A stretch of DNA of 64,000 nt from Streptomyces poonensis (GTDB lineage: Bacteria; Actinomycetota; Actinomycetes; Streptomycetales; Streptomycetaceae): the NCBI RefSeq assembly GCF_014650915.1, contig NZ_BMVW01000001.1, positions 744,001-808,000 of the forward strand, written 5' to 3'. Position 1 is the first letter of the stretch. The number at the start of each line of letters is the position of its first letter. The notes under the pieces were generated by a model. It worked only from the letters and a program-made list of their open reading frames with translations, had not been told where the DNA came from and ran no database searches. Both the position numbers and the translations under genes were made by a program. Below are positions 1-7,139 of this stretch, piece after piece.

Positions 1-374
1 TAGATGTAGTGGGCGAGGAGGCGGGCGGAGGAGGCGAGCACGCCCGGACTGAAGTCACATGCGGACAGCTGCCGTAACTGCTGGGCCAGCAGGGCGAGCC
101 CGAGCGGGGGCAGATCGACCCCGAGCAGTGCGATCCGGTCGCTTTCGAGCACGGAACGGACGGCGTGCAGGCGCCGGGCGGCGGGTTGCTGACCGGTGGG
201 CGAGTAGAGCGCGATGACGTATCCGTGCTGCTCGATCAGCGCGTGCATCCCGAGGAGGGAGTCTTCGAGCGTGTCCTGCGGCTGGACGACGGCGGGCGGG
301 GTCTGCCGGTCCTGGGGTGGGAGCACCAGATCGGAACTGGTGACGGCTATCGCGGTCGGCACGCTGCACACCAC
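1..374 (-). CDS. Hypothetical protein, 3'-truncated by window edge
   Basis: An open frame on the minus strand runs from about 374 off the left end of the window with no stop, giving at least 124 codons. An in-frame TGA lies about 13 codons upstream of the proposed GTG. The G/C-rich third positions fit a real Streptomyces gene. The visible protein is soluble, with no signal peptide or membrane helix. It has Leu/Ala-rich helical stretches and ends in the window near LLAHYI. I do not recognise the family. The start is uncertain: GTG at 374 or 371 lacks a good ribosome site, GTG at 362 has a weak GGGG upstream, and an internal ATG lies at residue 43. It diverges from the chitinase gene. Confidence 0.5.
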   Translation of the reverse strand, partial: MVCSVPTAIAVTSSDLVLPPQDRQTPPAVVQPQDTLEDSLLGMHALIEQHGYVIALYSPTGQQPAARRLHAVRSVLESDRIALLGVDLPPLGLALLAQQLRQLSACDFSPGVLASSARLLAHYI

Positions 375-407
375 CCCGTTCTGACTGCGGCGGGGTGGTC
401 GACCACC
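370..407. promoter_or_regulatory. Nested palindromes at the 5' end of the truncated gene
   Basis: GGTGGTCGACCACC at 394-407 is a perfect 14-bp palindrome. Bases 370-378 and 391-399 also form complementary 9-nt arms around the candidate start codon. A TATATA patch lies further upstream on the minus strand, near 440-446. Together these suggest an operator or a leader hairpin for the minus-strand gene. The binding protein is unknown. Confidence 0.35.
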
Positions 408-685
408 GCCTCAGATCGCGCCTGTTGCCTACGTACTGCCTATATATCGATCGTCGACGCTCGGGTCCGTCACAGTTCCGTGCGTCTTCGTGCGCCTCTG
501 TGACGAGCTCTCGCATCGTCCTGCACGAGCACCATATCCACGGCACGGCCCGCTCAACACCGATTCTTCCTGATCGACTCACAGAAGGTGCGGATGAGAT
601 CAACACGGAGTGAGTCGGGCGCACCCCAACTGCTGCGCTGATCATGGCACTTGCGATCCGGGTGGTCAGCCGGTCGCCGGAGACC
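408..685. other. Intergenic region without a supported gene
   Basis: This is the bulk of the 400-bp divergent space between the truncated gene and the chitinase. It is visibly less G+C-rich than its surroundings, with a TATATATCGAT patch near 440-450. Short open frames cross it, but none shows a ribosome site or the local codon bias. Confidence 0.5.
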
Positions 686-714
686 TTGACAAGCGAATTG
701 GTCTGGACCAACTT
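686..714 (+). promoter_or_regulatory. Chitinase promoter with DasR-type operator
   Basis: TTGACA at 686-691 is an exact -35 consensus. The candidate -10, about 709-714, is poor. Between them TTGGTCTGGACCAA at 698-711 is a near-perfect palindrome matching the DasR responsive-element core (TGGTCTAGACCA). DasR is the GntR-family regulator of chitin and N-acetylglucosamine genes in Streptomyces. A bound repressor here would overlap RNA polymerase. The site match is seen; DasR control is inferred. Confidence 0.75.
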
Positions 715-774
715 GGACGTCCAGCGGTGGCCACCGTAGCGGAACCCCCTTCCCCACTCCCCCCGGAGGCAGCA

Positions 775-2496
775 GTGCACCGCATACCAGGCATGTCCGG
801 AACCAGACACAGACGATGGGCGGCAGGATCCCTCGCTGCCGTTCTCGCCGCGACCGGCCTCACCCTCGCCGGAGCCGGCCAGGCCGCCGCCGCGGACGTC
901 AACAACGCCAAGAACGCCGGTTTCGAGTCCGGCCTCGGCAACTGGACCTGTTCGGCGGGCAGCGGCACGACGGTCTCCTCGCCCGTGCACGGCGGCTCGG
1001 CCGCCCTGAAGGCCACGCCGTCCGGCCAGGACAACGCCAGGTGCTCCCAGACGGTCGCCGTCAAGCCGAACTCGACGTACACGCTGAGCGCTTGGGTGCA
1101 GGGCGGGTACGCCTACCTGGGCGCGACGGGCACGGGGACGACGGACGTGTCGACGTGGACCCCGGACTCCACGGCCTGGAAGCAGCTGAGCACGACCTTC
1201 ACCACGGGCTCGTCGACGACGTCCGTGACGGTCTACACGCACGGCTGGTACGGCCAGGCGGCGTACCACGTGGACGACGTGTCGGTGTTCGGCCCGGACG
1301 GGGGCGGGGGCGGCGGTGAACCGGGCCCGACGATCCCGGCGGCCCCGGCCGGCCTCTCGGCCCCGTCGACCACGTCCTCGTCCGTCTCCCTCGCCTGGAA
1401 CACGGTCTCGGGGGCGACCGGCTACAACGTCTACCGCAACGGTACGAAGGTGACGGCGGTGACCGGCACCTCGGCCACCGTGACCGGACTGGCGGCCTCG
1501 ACCTCGTACTCCTTCCAGGTCACGGCCACCAACGCGGCGGGCGAGTCGGCGAAGTCGGCGGCCGTGACGGCGACGACGGCGCCCTCCGGGAACGACGGGG
1601 GCGGCAGCACGCTGCCGAAGCACGCGGTGACGGGTTACTGGCAGAACTTCAACAACGGGGCCACGGTTCAGGAGATCTCCGACGTGCCGTCCCAGTACGA
1701 CATCATCGCCGTCTCCTTCGCGGACGCGACGACCACGCCCGGCGCGGTGACCTTCAACCTGGACTCGGCGGGCCTGAACGGCTACACGGTCGACCAGTTC
1801 AAGGCCGACATCAAGGCCAAGCAGGCCGCCGGGAAGAAGGTGATCATCTCAGTCGGCGGCGAGAAGGGCACGGTGTCGGTGAACACCGCGGCGTCGGCGA
1901 CGAACTTCGCGAACTCGGTGTACGCGCTGATGCAGGAGTACGGCTTCGACGGCGTCGACATCGACCTGGAGAACGGGCTGAACGCGACGTACATGACGCA
2001 GGCGCTGCGTGCGCTGTCCGCAAAGGCGGGTCCGTCGATGATCCTGACCATGGCGCCCCAGACGATCGACATGCAGTCGACGTCCGGCTCCTACTTCCAG
2101 ACGGCCCTGAACGTGAAGGACATCCTCACGGTCGTCAACATGCAGTACTACAACAGCGGCTCCATGCTGGGCTGCGACGGCAAGGTGTACAGCCAGGGGT
2201 CCGTGGACTTCCTGACGGCTCTGGCGTGCATCCAGCTGGAGGGCGGCCTCGCCCCGTCCCAGGTGGGCCTGGGCGTCCCCGCCTCCACGCGCGGCGCGGG
2301 CAGCGGCTACGTGTCCCCGTCCGTGGTGAACGCCGCCCTGGACTGCCTGGCCAAGGGCACGAACTGCGGCTCGTTCAAGCCGTCGCGCACGTACCCGGAC
2401 ATCCGGGGCGCGATGACCTGGTCCACGAACTGGGACGCGCTGGCGGGCAACGCGTGGTCCAACGCGGTGGGGCCGCACGTGCACGGGTTGTCGTAG
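775..2496 (+). CDS. chiA: Secreted family 18 chitinase (CBM-FnIII-GH18)
   Basis: This enzyme hydrolyses chitin outside the cell. The 573-aa protein has a signal peptide (twin Arg and hydrophobic core, cleavage after the Ala run near residue 39), a carbohydrate-binding-like beta domain (about 41-180), a glycine-rich linker, one fibronectin type III domain (about 190-275) and a GH18 domain (about 283-573). The GH18 signature DGVDIDLE is at residues 392-399, with E399 the expected acid/base. GTG at 775 was chosen because GGAGG lies at 765-769, 5 nt upstream; the ATG at 793 has no such site. A DasR-type operator sits in the promoter. Domain order and remembered gene neighbourhood suggest ChiA of S. 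coelicolor, so the symbol is by recall. Confidence 0.93.
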   Translation: MHRIPGMSGTRHRRWAAGSLAAVLAATGLTLAGAGQAAAADVNNAKNAGFESGLGNWTCSAGSGTTVSSPVHGGSAALKATPSGQDNARCSQTVAVKPNSTYTLSAWVQGGYAYLGATGTGTTDVSTWTPDSTAWKQLSTTFTTGSSTTSVTVYTHGWYGQAAYHVDDVSVFGPDGGGGGGEPGPTIPAAPAGLSAPSTTSSSVSLAWNTVSGATGYNVYRNGTKVTAVTGTSATVTGLAASTSYSFQVTATNAAGESAKSAAVTATTAPSGNDGGGSTLPKHAVTGYWQNFNNGATVQEISDVPSQYDIIAVSFADATTTPGAVTFNLDSAGLNGYTVDQFKADIKAKQAAGKKVIISVGGEKGTVSVNTAASATNFANSVYALMQEYGFDGVDIDLENGLNATYMTQALRALSAKAGPSMILTMAPQTIDMQSTSGSYFQTALNVKDILTVVNMQYYNSGSMLGCDGKVYSQGSVDFLTALACIQLEGGLAPSQVGLGVPASTRGAGSGYVSPSVVNAALDCLAKGTNCGSFKPSRTYPDIRGAMTWSTNWDALAGNAWSNAVGPHVHGLS

Positions 2497-2517
2497 GGGG
2501 CGGTCGGATCCGTCGTG

Positions 2518-2545
2518 GGCGCGCTACTCGAAGGGGTAGCGCGCC
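2518..2545. repeat. Inverted repeat, upstream copy flanking yefM-yoeB
   Basis: Arms GGCGCGCTAC (2518-2527) and GTAGCGCGCC (2536-2545) are perfectly complementary around an 8-nt loop. The hairpin lies 21 nt after the chitinase stop, so it may be that gene's terminator. The same 10-bp arms and loop length recur at 3103-3130 after yoeB. Confidence 0.8.
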
Positions 2546-2560
2546 TTCTCGAGGGCGAAG

Positions 2561-2580
2561 TGGTACCGTTTCTTGTACCA
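2561..2580. promoter_or_regulatory. Candidate YefM operator
   Basis: TGGTAC (2561-2566) and GTACCA (2575-2580) form an inverted repeat with an 8-nt spacer, ending 20 nt before the yefM start. YefM-family antitoxins autoregulate through palindromes with a GTAC-type core, so this is the likely binding site. It is inferred from position and core sequence only. Confidence 0.5.
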
Positions 2581-2600
2581 CTCCGAGGAGGTGCTGTCCT

Positions 2601-2870
2601 GTGTCCATCACCGCCAGCGAGGCACGCCGTCGCCTGTTCCCGCTGATCGAAGAGGTCAACAGCGACCGCAGCGCCATAGAGATCGTATCGAAGAACGGCA
2701 GCGCCTACCTGGTGGCGGCCGAGGAGTACGAAGCGCTGCAGGAGACGGCTTACCTGCTGCGTTCTCCCGCCAATGCCCGCCGCCTGCTTCGTTCCTTTCA
2801 GAACGCTCTGGACGGTGACTACGAGAGCCGCGAGCTGATCAAGGACGAAGACGGCGGGGAACGTCTGTGA
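2601..2870 (+). CDS. yefM: YefM-family antitoxin
   Basis: This is an 89-aa antitoxin of the Phd/YefM family that neutralises YoeB and represses its own operon. The N-terminal part ([20 protein letters not shown]) is the typical dimerising DNA-binding fold. The acidic C-terminal tail is expected to fold on the toxin. GTG at 2601 was chosen because GAGGAGG at 2585-2591 sits 9 nt upstream. The open frame extends further 5' without a stop, but that part lacks a ribosome site and overlaps the chitinase in another frame. The stop overlaps the yoeB start by 4 nt (GTGA), the usual coupling of such pairs. Confidence 0.92.
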   Translation: MSITASEARRRLFPLIEEVNSDRSAIEIVSKNGSAYLVAAEEYEALQETAYLLRSPANARRLLRSFQNALDGDYESRELIKDEDGGERL

Positions 2871-3124
2871 AGCTCGCTTTCACCCCGCAGGGGTGGGAGG
2901 ACTACGTCCACTGGCAGACCGCGGACCGCAAGATCCTGAAGCGCATCAACCGTCTCATCGAGGACACGCTCCGCGACCCCTACGAAGGGATTGGCAAACC
3001 CGAACCCCTGAAGCACGCGCTCGCCGGAGCATGGTCGCGTCGCATCACCGACGAACACCGCCTGGTGTACGTGCCCAGGGACAACGAGGTGATCGTGTTG
3101 CAGGCGCGCTACCACTACGAGTAG
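2867..3124 (+). CDS. yoeB: YoeB-family mRNA interferase toxin
   Basis: This 85-aa RelE-superfamily toxin is expected to cleave mRNA in the ribosomal A site. It keeps the catalytic set known from E. coli YoeB at the same numbering: E46, R65, H83 and Y84, with the C-terminus ARYHYE. The GTG start overlaps the yefM stop, so the two genes are translationally coupled. No catalytic change is visible and the toxin looks active. The last codons and stop lie inside an inverted repeat (3103-3130) identical in its arms to the one before yefM. Confidence 0.94.
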   Translation: MKLAFTPQGWEDYVHWQTADRKILKRINRLIEDTLRDPYEGIGKPEPLKHALAGAWSRRITDEHRLVYVPRDNEVIVLQARYHYE

Positions 3125-3130
3125 CGCGCC
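3103..3130. repeat. Inverted repeat, downstream copy overlapping yoeB end
   Basis: Arms GGCGCGCTAC (3103-3112) and GTAGCGCGCC (3121-3130) are complementary around an 8-nt loop and include the yoeB stop codon. The arms are identical to those at 2518-2545, though the loops differ. The hairpin may act as a terminator or as a junction sequence of a mobile cassette. Confidence 0.8.
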
Positions 3131-3157
3131 TGCCTCGCTACGGACGCTGCCGCGGGG

Positions 3158-4642
3158 TCACCCGGCGGTGATGCGCAGCACCCCGGTCACGGTGCCCTGG
3201 AGGTAGGTGCCGTCCGGGGCGATGGTGCCCGCCATCTGGAGGGTGTCGAAGAGCGAACCGATGCCGACCTGCTTGGAACGCTTCACGGTGCCGGTCTCCG
3301 GGTCGATCTGGACGTACCGGTACGGGTCCAGCAGGCTGGTGCCCTTCGTGCCCGGGATCAGCGGATCCCGCACCACGGTGTGCAGGGTGCCGTCGGCGGT
3401 CGACAGCTTGGGCACGGCCGCCGAGCGCAGGGTGTTGTCCCACACCTCGGTGCAGCCGGTGCCGTCGGCGCGGACGTCGACACGGGTCAGCCCGCCGGCG
3501 AAGTCGGCGGAGGCCGGGACGCTGTCGCCCGCCCCGTCGGGGACCGCCGGGTAGGGGTAGCCGTACGTACCGGCGACGAAGACGCTGCTGCCGGCGCCGA
3601 CGGGCGAGTTCTCGCTGCCGGGGCCGCCTGCGGCGCGCAGGACGGGCACGGAGCAGACCTCCGCGCCGGTGGAGGTCCGGTAGACCTTCAGACGGACGGT
3701 GGTGTCGGCGTTGTCGACGATGCCGACGTAGTCGGTTCCGGTCGTGGGACCGAAGAAGGTCGGGGTCGATCCGCTGCCCCAGCTCAGCAGGCCGGGCTTG
3801 CGGGCCTGACCTCGGTCGTAGGCCTGTCGCCAGGAGATCTTGGGGGTGCCGTCGGCGCCGGCGGTGAGCAGGTAGGTGGCGTGGGTGGTGGTGACGGCGG
3901 TGCCCTGGGGGGCGGTGGAGATGCTGTTGGCGACGCGTTCGCCGGCGGGCAGGGTGAGGGCACGGACTGTCCCCGTACGGTCGTCGGCGGTGCCGACCAC
4001 GCCGTTGCCGGTGGCGAACCAGACCCGGCCCTGCCAGTCGGGCGACAGCCCGGTCACGGCGTCACCTTCGGGGATCACGGACGCGAGGGAGAGACTCTGG
4101 TCGATCGCCAGCTTCCAGTCGCCGTCGGCGTTCTTGCTGTGGGCGACGCGGAGCAGGTTGCGGCTGCCGTCCGCGACGACCAGGCGGTCCTTGTTGTCGA
4201 GGTAGGCGTAGACCCCGCCCAGCAGCGAGCCCTTGGTCAGTTTCAGGGTGGCCAGGGAGGAGCCGTCGTCGGGGTCGAGGAGGTGCACGGTCGGCACCTG
4301 GCCGAAGATCGGCGTGCACAGGATGACGGGGTAGCCGTCGGACCCCACCAGCACGGTCGGGCAGGCGGAGGCGAGGGCCAGGCGTTCCGACGACAGCGTG
4401 CCGGTGCCGGGTCCGGCCAGCAGGGTGGTATCCGAGGAGCCGGTGTCGCCGTGCATGGTGGCGGTGCCGTCGGGGCCGGCGTACGGGTTGTGCGGGGGTA
4501 CGGGGGTGTAGGCGGTGGCTGCCGCGGCGACGGACTGGGCTTCTGCGGGTACGGCGGCGGTCGTGAGGGCGAGGGCCGAGAGCAGGGCGGCGGCGAGGGG
4601 TCTGCGCGGGACGCCACGGCGGCGGGCGGGCGAACGGGACAT
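3158..4642 (-). CDS. Secreted beta-propeller-like protein
   Basis: This 494-aa protein has a clear signal peptide (RRR, then a hydrophobic Ala/Leu core, cleavage near AEA-QS around residue 36). The mature part has repeating beta-rich segments such as LLDPDDGSSLATLKL and YVQIDPETGTVKRSKQ, the pattern of PQQ/WD-like propeller blades. No catalytic motif is recognised. It is probably an exported, possibly substrate- or wall-binding protein of unknown role. ATG at 4642 has GGAAGGA about 10 nt upstream. A duplicated CCGTACGG element lies just before the gene. Confidence 0.75.
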   Translation of the reverse strand: MSRSPARRRGVPRRPLAAALLSALALTTAAVPAEAQSVAAAATAYTPVPPHNPYAGPDGTATMHGDTGSSDTTLLAGPGTGTLSSERLALASACPTVLVGSDGYPVILCTPIFGQVPTVHLLDPDDGSSLATLKLTKGSLLGGVYAYLDNKDRLVVADGSRNLLRVAHSKNADGDWKLAIDQSLSLASVIPEGDAVTGLSPDWQGRVWFATGNGVVGTADDRTGTVRALTLPAGERVANSISTAPQGTAVTTTHATYLLTAGADGTPKISWRQAYDRGQARKPGLLSWGSGSTPTFFGPTTGTDYVGIVDNADTTVRLKVYRTSTGAEVCSVPVLRAAGGPGSENSPVGAGSSVFVAGTYGYPYPAVPDGAGDSVPASADFAGGLTRVDVRADGTGCTEVWDNTLRSAAVPKLSTADGTLHTVVRDPLIPGTKGTSLLDPYRYVQIDPETGTVKRSKQVGIGSLFDTLQMAGTIAPDGTYLQGTVTGVLRITAG

Positions 4643-5027
4643 GGTTCGGGCAGGGTCCTTCCATGCGGGGGTGCCCGTACGGGAGTCCGTACGGGTGAGG
4701 TGCCGGGGGGTGGCTGCGCGGGAGGGAACGTGGAGCCGGGCTGCGGTACTCGGCGGCCGGGGTCCTGGGCAGGCTGCGGCCGGGAACCGTGAACAGGCTG
4801 CGCCTGGGCAGCCGGGGAGGGGACGGGTCGGCCGGAGAACGGCGGGCCGTCGGGGTCAGTGACCCTGGTGACAGAGGGCACCGGACGTCCGCGCGAGATC
4901 GACGTGACGTCGTCGCGTGAGGAAGGAACGTCCGGGCTTCATGTACATGATCGAACCAGCTCGGCTGCGGAATGGTCAAGGGCGCCCGACCCGCCCGTAA
5001 GGGTCAGGGGCCCCGACGCGGAGCGCC
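4643..5027. other. Intergenic region with regulatory palindromes
   Basis: This 385-bp space lies between two minus-strand genes. It holds the inverted repeat at 4674-4695 and a CATGTACATG palindrome at 4940-4949. No reading frame here has a ribosome site and convincing codon use. It probably contains the promoter of the secreted propeller gene and a weak terminator for the DUF4180 gene. Confidence 0.5.
4674..4695. promoter_or_regulatory. Duplicated CCGTACGG inverted repeat
   Basis: CCCGTACGG (4674-4682) and CCGTACGGG (4687-4695) are perfectly complementary with a 4-nt spacer, and each arm contains the self-palindrome CCGTACGG. It sits about 32 nt upstream of the ATG at 4642, where a regulator or a leader hairpin could act. 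Confidence 0.5.
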
Positions 5028-5390
5028 CTACTTCCCGAGCCGCTCCCGCAGCGCGTCGACATCCTCGAGGAACCACGTCTGCCGCCCGCGATTGCACTCC
5101 CGGACGAAGTCCCGCAGCGCCGAACTCTCCGCCGTGTACCGGGAGATGTCGCCGAGCACGACGAGGCCCAGCCGGTAGTTGACGAACTTCTGGATGATGT
5201 CTCCGGCCACCCGCGTACCGAGCCGGAAGAACGCCTCGTCGAACCGCTCGACCGGGACGACGACCCATTCGGCGCCCTGGTAGCCGGCGTTCCCGATGAG
5301 ATCGAGCGCGTCCCGCTCACCCGCGATGGTGTCGCCTTCGGGGGCGCACATCAGGACGGGCACGTCGTGGATCTTCTCCAGGGTGGTCAT
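5028..5390 (-). CDS. DUF4180 domain protein
   Basis: This 120-aa soluble protein fills the length of the DUF4180 family. The family hallmark is visible in RFDEAFFRLGTRVAGDIIQKF, then NYRLGLVVLGD. The biochemical function is unknown. ATG at 5390 was chosen over the TTG three codons upstream because the family usually begins MTTLEKIHDVPVL or similar; no strong ribosome site is seen for either. It sits 39 nt downstream of the ATPase gene on the same strand, so the two could be cotranscribed. Confidence 0.8.
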   Translation of the reverse strand: MTTLEKIHDVPVLMCAPEGDTIAGERDALDLIGNAGYQGAEWVVVPVERFDEAFFRLGTRVAGDIIQKFVNYRLGLVVLGDISRYTAESSALRDFVRECNRGRQTWFLEDVDALRERLGK

Positions 5391-5429
5391 GGGGGCCAAG
5401 GGTAACCGGCTGCGATGCTTGTCAACTGG

Positions 5430-5840
5430 TCAGAGGCGGCGCCCCAGTTCGAACCACACCACCTTCCAGCCCGGCATACGGAAGTGGCTGGTCACCGGGT
5501 AGCGGCCCCATGCATCGGCCAGGGTCTCCACCAGGTACAGGCCGCGACCGAAAGCCTCGTCGGTGGTGCAGGGGAGGGGGTCGGGGAGGTCGGGGTGGTT
5601 GTCCAGGACTCCGATGCGGATGCCCTCCGGGCGGGAGCGGAGTCGGACGGTGACCGGGCCGTCGGAGTGCTTGACGGCGTTGGAGACGAGCTCGGAGGTC
5701 AGCAGCTCGGCCGTGTCGGTGAGGTCTTGCGGGCTCGCGTGGCCGAGCAGTGCGGTGCGGATGGTGTGGCGGGCGATGTGGGGGGCTCGCAGGTCGTTGG
5801 TCAGCTGGAGGTTGCACTGCCAGGTCGGGGGCTCGGACAT
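5430..5840 (-). CDS. RsbW-like ATPase / anti-sigma kinase family
   Basis: This 136-aa HATPase_c_2 protein belongs to the serine-kinase/anti-sigma family that is much expanded in Streptomyces. The N box is seen in ELLTSELVSNAVKHS, the G1 box region in IRIGVLDNHPDLP and the G2 region in AFGRGLYLVETLADAWG. It probably binds ATP and modulates a partner regulator. It diverges from an XRE regulator followed by a DUF397 protein. This trio recurs across Streptomyces (whiJ-like loci) and several copies affect development or antibiotic production. The exact partner here is unknown. Confidence 0.87.
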   Translation of the reverse strand: MSEPPTWQCNLQLTNDLRAPHIARHTIRTALLGHASPQDLTDTAELLTSELVSNAVKHSDGPVTVRLRSRPEGIRIGVLDNHPDLPDPLPCTTDEAFGRGLYLVETLADAWGRYPVTSHFRMPGWKVVWFELGRRL

Positions 5841-6080
5841 GGCGTTCTCCGGTTCGTCGGATGCGGTGAGGGGGCTGAGCTGCGGTCGGTGGCCTGTCTC
5901 CCTGACGCGGCCTGCCCCTCCCAGGGAAGGAGCTTGCGGGCAAGCTCGCGCGATGCACTTCCAACTGCTGTGTGTAGCTTGTGCATTACCGACTGTAGGG
6001 CACTCGGTGGTTAGGTTGCCCCACTATCGGGAGAACCCAAGCACCCACTCAGGGTGTCGTCGGCTCATGGAAGGAACCGC

Positions 6081-6932
6081 ATGGCCGCGAGAACATCTCC
6101 GACGGAGCGCCAGAGAAGGCTCGGCGCGGAGGTAAGGAGGATGCGCACCGCCGCCGGCATGACCGGTGAGTTCGCCGCGGGGCTGCTGGGTGTGGACCGG
6201 GGAAAAATCTCGAACATCGAGTCAGGCACACGTGCCATCAGCGCCGAGCGCCTGCGTACGTTGGCCTGCAACTGCGACTGTGATGACGAGGCGTACGTCA
6301 GTGCCCTGATCGGAATGGCGCAGCCCGGCGAGCGCGGATGGTGGGAGAGGTACCGGGGCAGTCTTCCTGCCGGGCTTCTGGACATCGCCGAGCTGGAACA
6401 CCATGCCGTACGAATGCGCAGCGTGCACCTAATCCACATGCCCGGCCTACTACAGTCCAGCGACCACGCCCAGGCCGTCTTCAAAGCCGCGTTGCCGCCG
6501 TTGCCCGAGCACGAGATCGCCCTTCGGCTCGCGCTTCGGCTGGAGCGTCAGCGTGTCTTGTGTGGGGAGAACCCCCCCGAGTACGTCGGGATACTCCACG
6601 AGGCGGCACTTCGTATGCAGTTCGGTGGACCCAAGGTGGCCCGCACTCAGCTCGAACACCTGCTGGCCATGTCGGAACAGGCCAATGTGACGCTGCGGGT
6701 CATTCCGTTCGATGCGGGCTCGTTCCCTGGGGCAGGTCAGACCGTGATCTACATGGAGGGCCCCGTGCCGAAGCTGGACACCGTGCAGATCGACAGTGCC
6801 CACGGTCCTGACTTCCTGCACCAGGAAGCCCAACTGGCCAAATACCGAGCGCATCTGGATTGGATGGAGCAGCGTTCCTTGTCTCCCGAGACGTCGCGCG
6901 CCTTCATCCAGGACATCGCCAACCAACTCTGA
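6081..6932 (+). CDS. XRE-family regulator with DUF5753 (WhiJ/Scr1-like)
   Basis: This 283-aa cytoplasmic regulator has an N-terminal helix-turn-helix (about 10-65, with LLGVDRGKISNIESGTRAIS as the recognition region) and a DUF5753 sensor/partner domain for the rest, containing the typical VHLIHMPGLLQS. ATG at 6081 has GGAAGGA at 6068-6074. It is followed 10 nt later by a DUF397 gene, its usual partner, and diverges from an ATPase. Such XRE/DUF397 pairs behave as regulator/antagonist or toxin-antitoxin-like modules in Streptomyces. Its targets cannot be read from the sequence. Confidence 0.93.
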   Translation: MAARTSPTERQRRLGAEVRRMRTAAGMTGEFAAGLLGVDRGKISNIESGTRAISAERLRTLACNCDCDDEAYVSALIGMAQPGERGWWERYRGSLPAGLLDIAELEHHAVRMRSVHLIHMPGLLQSSDHAQAVFKAALPPLPEHEIALRLALRLERQRVLCGENPPEYVGILHEAALRMQFGGPKVARTQLEHLLAMSEQANVTLRVIPFDAGSFPGAGQTVIYMEGPVPKLDTVQIDSAHGPDFLHQEAQLAKYRAHLDWMEQRSLSPETSRAFIQDIANQL

Positions 6933-6942
6933 GGAGACATCC

Positions 6943-7134
6943 ATGACCGACATCACGTGGGAAGAACCGTTCTGCGCCGAGGGGTCGGCCTGCTTCCGTC
7001 TCGGCACCGACTCCCAGGGCAACGCCTACATCGCCATAGCCGGAGCCGAACACACCTACCTCACCGACACCCGCGAAGCCCTCCGCACCCTCATCCTCGA
7101 CATCAAGGCGGGCAAGGCCGACCATTTGCTCTGA
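6943..7134 (+). CDS. DUF397 protein
   Basis: This 63-aa protein is of the DUF397 family. The N-terminal region ITWEEPFCAEGSACFRLG resembles the family start, and LTDTREALRTLILDIKAG matches the usual C-terminal helix. GAGGAG at 6931-6936 precedes the ATG by 6 nt, and the gene begins 10 nt after the XRE stop. DUF397 proteins act with the adjacent XRE regulator, probably by direct binding. The next gene is convergent, so the operon ends here. Confidence 0.92.
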   Translation: MTDITWEEPFCAEGSACFRLGTDSQGNAYIAIAGAEHTYLTDTREALRTLILDIKAGKADHLL

Positions 7135-7139
7135 GCCGC

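Noticed and set aside
55..1623. Long minus-strand open frame opposite the chitinase
   Set aside because: It is an Arg/Gly-rich shadow caused by high third-position G/C; the opposite strand has a complete chitinase with all motifs. Only its left end overlaps a different, real frame.
2226..2870. A 214-codon version of the YefM antitoxin
   Set aside because: The extra N-terminus overlaps the chitinase out of frame; GAGGAGG before GTG at 2601 and normal family length set the start.
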